Origin: Bifidobacterium sp. ESL0704
Lineage (GTDB): Bacteria > Actinomycetota > Actinomycetes > Actinomycetales > Bifidobacteriaceae
DNA length: 64,000 nt
Direction: 5' to 3'
Assembly (NCBI RefSeq): GCF_029392075.1
Contig: NZ_CP113929.1
Location: 868,001-932,000, forward strand
The stretch's first letter is position 1. Each line of letters begins with the position of its first letter. The position numbers and the translations under genes are program-made. Below, in pieces: positions 61,014-64,000 of the stretch. The notes beneath the pieces are model-generated. The model saw only the letters and a list, made by a program, of their open reading frames with translations. It was not told the origin of the DNA and made no database searches.

Positions 61014-61769
61014 TTAAGACTCTGAATGAGGCTTATTTATTTGTCTCAGCGCCTTTGCCCGCGCCACGGTGTCTTCGGCGAGAATCGTTTGGGCGTCGAT
61101 GATCGGCAGGTCGGGGAGCGGGAAAGCCTCGTTGAGGACTGAAAGCTCGGTGCAGCCAAGAACCACGATATCGCAACGGTATTTCGCCGCAGGAGACTTG
61201 TCGAGGAACGTGTCGATGACGGAACGGTAGCGTTCGAGGCTTAGCGGTCCGCCGCTTTTCACATCGTCGTAGATCAGCGAATCGATGCGCTTCTGCAGCC
61301 CGTCATCGGGCTCGATGAACGTGTAACCGGCGGCTTCGATTTCGCGCTGGTAGAGGCCGGAATGGCGGGAGCCTTCGGTGCCCATGAATCCCACGCGCGG
61401 GTGCGTCGAAACAGGCAAGGTCGCCTTCATACGTTCGACGGCACCGGTGAGCATATTGAGAATCGGCACGTCGGTAAGCTCTTGGAAGCGCGGCAGCATA
61501 AAATGCGCGGTATTGCAGGGAATCGTGATGAAACTGGCCCCGATGGACGTGGCTTTTTCAATGTCGTCGGCGATGACGGGGAAGGGGTCGTCGTTGCTGT
61601 CGCCCAGCATGAAGTCGGTGCGATCGGGCACGGAAGCGTCGTTGAAGACCACATAGTCGAGGAAATCCTGGTCGGTGGTGGCGTCGCTCATCTTGTCGAT
61701 GAGCCGGATATACGATTCGGTCGCCAACGTGCCCATGCCGCCGATAACGGCGAAGAACGGTCGTCTCAT
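61014..61769 (-). CDS. Aspartate/glutamate racemase family protein
   Basis: This 251-residue PLP-independent racemase has the two catalytic cysteines as P-C85-N-T-A-H and L-G-C206-T-E-L, and a G-G-M-G-T-L-A-T phosphate-like loop near the start typical of aspartate racemase. It interconverts L- and D-aspartate (or glutamate). ATG 61769 is chosen because GGGAG lies 5 bases ahead. Its last codons reach the edge of the AT-rich insertion. An ATP-grasp ligase gene follows upstream on the same strand, and D-Asp production for the cell wall is a plausible role. Confidence 0.88.
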   Translation of the reverse strand: MRRPFFAVIGGMGTLATESYIRLIDKMSDATTDQDFLDYVVFNDASVPDRTDFMLGDSNDDPFPVIADDIEKATSIGASFITIPCNTAHFMLPRFQELTDVPILNMLTGAVERMKATLPVSTHPRVGFMGTEGSRHSGLYQREIEAAGYTFIEPDDGLQKRIDSLIYDDVKSGGPLSLERYRSVIDTFLDKSPAAKYRCDIVVLGCTELSVLNEAFPLPDLPIIDAQTILAEDTVARAKALRQINKPHSES

Positions 61770-61977
61770 AGCTCTCCCAACCAACAAATACGGTATCCGT
61801 CCGAAACGGAATATAAGGATGTTCCCGACTTATAGTACCAGCGTCAGAGGTTTTCCGCGTTTGCCTGCCTCTGTGTGTCTGAACGGGCGTATTCCACGTG
61901 TCGTTTGCTGTTCGCAGCCTTCGCAGACAGCCCAAATCATTACGTTTCTTCCATGCTGCGGGACCGATGTCGGCGAT

Positions 61978-63279
61978 TCACACCCTGTTTCGTTTTGGCG
62001 TGTACTGCTTGAAATCGCGCGAAACATACAGCTGCCAACGCCACAGGCCCAACGTACGTTTGAGATTCCGGTCGGCAGGATTGAAGCAGGAACGGCTCCA
62101 CTTACCCTCGCTGATGAGTCGCAGTGCGTCGTTCTTCAGCGGACCTGCGGGTGCGTACTTCTTCAGCACTCGCTTAGGAATTCCCATCCACAGATGTTCG
62201 CTGAAGCACAATGATGGTTCGCTATGGCGGTGCATCACGAGGTCTTCGGCGATCCAACGTGCCAGATTGAAGCCGGCCTGGGTGACGTAGTCGCTGCTGC
62301 CGCCCGGCCTCGGGTTGATCTCGAAGAAGCGGTAGCTGCCGTCGCGCGGGTCGCGTTTGATGTCGAAATTCACGTAGCCGGTGTAGCCGAGTTCGTCGAT
62401 GAGGCGTTGGCATTGTTCGTAGACGGTCTTGTCGCCTTCGGAGATGATGGCCGCGTAGTTGCCGATGCGGTTGGGCGCGTATTCCTCCATGACCGGCCGT
62501 CCCATGCACATCATGGCCACGCTGCCGTCGCTGTTGACGTACGCGTTGAGCGTGCGCATGCCGGTATCGTCGCCGGGGATGAACTCCTGGATGATGAGCT
62601 CGCCTCGGTATCCGTTGCTATAGATGTCGTGGGCCACTTGGTTGAGCTCGGCGGCGTCGGCGATGGTGTAGGCCTTCTTACGCCCGGGAAAATCGATGCT
62701 CAGGTATGAAACGCTGTCCGCCGCCTTCAATTCCAGCGGGAACACGGCAGGCTGAGGAACTTTCTGGCCCGATTGGAAATCCGCGAACGAATAGACCGCG
62801 GTCAAGGGCGTATTGACCTTTGTGGTTTCGCAAAGCTTCCAGAACGAGACCTTGTCGACGGCGCGCTGAAGCGTCGGTCCGTCGATGGTGGAGGTCAGGT
62901 AGTCCTTGCGGATTTCATCACGGTGTTCGGCGAGTAGGGCCGCGGAAGTGTCGCCGCAGGCGATGATGAGCAGCTGGCGGTCGGGGCTCTGAGCTTTCAG
63001 CTCCGTGGCCAGCTTGTGCAGCTCAGGGACGAAATGCTTTTCTTCGGTGAGGTCATTAATAACACGAATGTCGACGATTGAGGAATGGCGGCATTGGATG
63101 AGCGCGGCCGGGCCGACGGCCAGGGACTTGACGCCGTAGGCTTTGTGGAACCCGCAGGCCAGGCCGTAGGCGTTGGCTCCCGTGCCGATCAGAACCGGCA
63201 GGAACGAAGCCTGCTGTGCCGAGGTTGGGGCAGTCTCGGCGGTGTTGACGCTGCCGGTGCCGTTTGTATTGTTTGCCAT
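61978..63279 (-). CDS. ATP-grasp ligase, possibly D-aspartate ligase
   Basis: This 433-residue protein has the ATP-grasp layout: an N-terminal G-T-G-A-N-A-Y-G-L-A loop, a middle E-L-I-I-Q-E-F-I-P-G-D-D segment that binds adenine, and metal ligands in F-D-I-K-R-D...F-F-E-I-N-P-R-P-G. Length and pattern resemble the AslA-type D-aspartate ligase that adds D-Asp to the peptidoglycan stem peptide in Lactococcus and Enterococcus faecium, a bridge also found in some bifidobacteria. The neighbouring racemase and FemABX-like genes support this, but other amino-acid ligases are possible. ATG 63279 has AAAGGA ahead; the longer frame adds a basic leader without a signal. Confidence 0.78.
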   Translation of the reverse strand: MANNTNGTGSVNTAETAPTSAQQASFLPVLIGTGANAYGLACGFHKAYGVKSLAVGPAALIQCRHSSIVDIRVINDLTEEKHFVPELHKLATELKAQSPDRQLLIIACGDTSAALLAEHRDEIRKDYLTSTIDGPTLQRAVDKVSFWKLCETTKVNTPLTAVYSFADFQSGQKVPQPAVFPLELKAADSVSYLSIDFPGRKKAYTIADAAELNQVAHDIYSNGYRGELIIQEFIPGDDTGMRTLNAYVNSDGSVAMMCMGRPVMEEYAPNRIGNYAAIISEGDKTVYEQCQRLIDELGYTGYVNFDIKRDPRDGSYRFFEINPRPGGSSDYVTQAGFNLARWIAEDLVMHRHSEPSLCFSEHLWMGIPKRVLKKYAPAGPLKNDALRLISEGKWSRSCFNPADRNLKRTLGLWRWQLYVSRDFKQYTPKRNRV

Positions 63280-63431
63280 GATACGCAATCCTTTGCAATG
63301 ACCTGACCGATGGACGGATAAAGCGATCGGACCAACCAATCAACCGATTCGGGAATCAAAAACCGATCGGCTATAAACAAATCAGGTTTCACCTACTTGG
63401 CTCAGTGGTTGGTCCTATGATTCTGCAAGTT

Positions 63432-64000
63432 CTAAAGTTTGGTCTTCAGTTTTTTCGCGGCCTTCAGCGCCTTGTAGAAGGTCTTTTTGATGGGGATGTC
63501 ACGCGCGGCGGCCACCGGGGTGATATCTTCGGTGAACTTGCATTTGAACTCGTTCAAGCCCATGAGGCTTGGCGCGAAGTCGCTGCCGATGCCCATCAGG
63601 TCGTAGGCGGTGATGCCCTGAGAGCCGAGGATGCAGCATTCGCTGTAAAGCAGTTTGTCGGTGACGTGCAGGCGCATCACGTCGTTGCGCATCGCGGCGT
63701 AGTAGCGCACGGCGTGCGTGCCGTTGACGGTGACGATGGACCAGGCCACCACGCGTCCGTCGATGCGTGCGGCGAACACGCGGCAGTGGTCGGCTCCCAG
63801 CGCTTCGATCATGTCCGAATAATCGGTGATGGGGGCCGGGGCGAAACCGTCGCGTTTGCCCGTCTCCACCATCACATCGTAATATTCGCGGAAATCGGCG
63901 ATGGCCTCTTTCGTCTCGTCGGCCACATCGGCCGGGCATTCGCGCAGCGCCTTGCGTACGTCGCGCCGGCCGCGCTTTTTCATGCGGCTGAGGATGGCGT
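63432..64000 (-). CDS. FemABX-like peptidyltransferase / GNAT-fold protein (partial)
   Basis: The frame stays open to the window edge, so the N-terminus is missing. The visible 189 codons include a helical K-K-R-G-R-R-D-V-R-K-A region, a GNAT-like core (A-R-I-D-G-R-V-V-A-W-S-I-V, then Y-Y-A-A-M, then L-L-Y-S-E) and the closing G-L-N-E-F-K-C-K-F that in Fem proteins forms the last strand. FemABX enzymes add amino acids from tRNA to peptidoglycan precursors. An alternative is a lipid II flippase-linked or generic GNAT acetyltransferase. It is next to the ATP-grasp gene on the same strand (152-base gap). Confidence 0.7.
   Translation of the reverse strand, partial: AILSRMKKRGRRDVRKALRECPADVADETKEAIADFREYYDVMVETGKRDGFAPAPITDYSDMIEALGADHCRVFAARIDGRVVAWSIVTVNGTHAVRYYAAMRNDVMRLHVTDKLLYSECCILGSQGITAYDLMGIGSDFAPSLMGLNEFKCKFTEDITPVAAARDIPIKKTFYKALKAAKKLKTKL

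Overview
The window is Bifidobacterium-type chromosome. It is GC-rich, the tmRNA tag reads AKSNRTEFALAA, the surface enzymes end in LAxTG-type sortase signals, and the carbohydrate genes form a typical bifidobacterial host-glycan locus. The species cannot be fixed from the sequence alone.

Layout. (1) 1-3529: the tail of dhaL, then a small accessory segment (a DUF4365 protein overlapping an unknown protein, then a RelB/YafQ-like toxin-antitoxin pair). This segment lies exactly between the 3' end of the tmRNA gene ssrA and a degenerate copy of that end at 279-298, so it looks like the remnant of an island integrated in ssrA. (2) 3836-13734: two large sortase-anchored surface proteins on the minus strand, a LamG/metallophosphoesterase/MucBP protein and a GH101 endo-alpha-N-acetylgalactosaminidase for mucin O-glycans. 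(3) 14222-48246: a nearly complete N-glycan pathway. Surface endoglycosidases GH85 and GH18 release glycans, and a lipoprotein plus two permeases import them (no ATPase gene here). Cytosolic enzymes then trim them: two GH38 alpha-mannosidases, GH125, GH20, a GH5 (subfamily 18-like) beta-mannosidase and a GH3. Mannose can enter metabolism through an AGE-family isomerase and a PfkB fructokinase, and GlcNAc through a ROK kinase, NagA and NagB. Both routes meet at fructose-6-phosphate. One LacI and two ROK regulators are embedded.

(4) 48547-56993: housekeeping genes (Nudix, Xaa-Pro aminopeptidase, folC, smc). (5) 56994-about 61010: an AT-rich insertion with a McrB-like AAA+ GTPase and a LlaJI/McrC-like nuclease and no methyltransferase. 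(6) 61014-64000: aspartate racemase, ATP-grasp ligase and a FemABX-like protein, a set that would fit a D-Asp peptidoglycan cross-bridge.

Regulation is unusually readable. An 18-bp operator resembling AACTAAAGCGTTTTAGTT recurs at five places (GH38 pair, two copies before the transporter operon, AGE isomerase, lacI itself) and is the likely LacI target. A different palindrome (ATGT...ACAT, 19 bp) lies before GH125/GH20 and before the ROK-nag operon. The most open questions are the DUF4365 pair in the ssrA remnant, the anchored metallophosphoesterase next to GH101, the N-acyltransferase co-transcribed with lacI, and a nested alternative hairpin upstream of smc.
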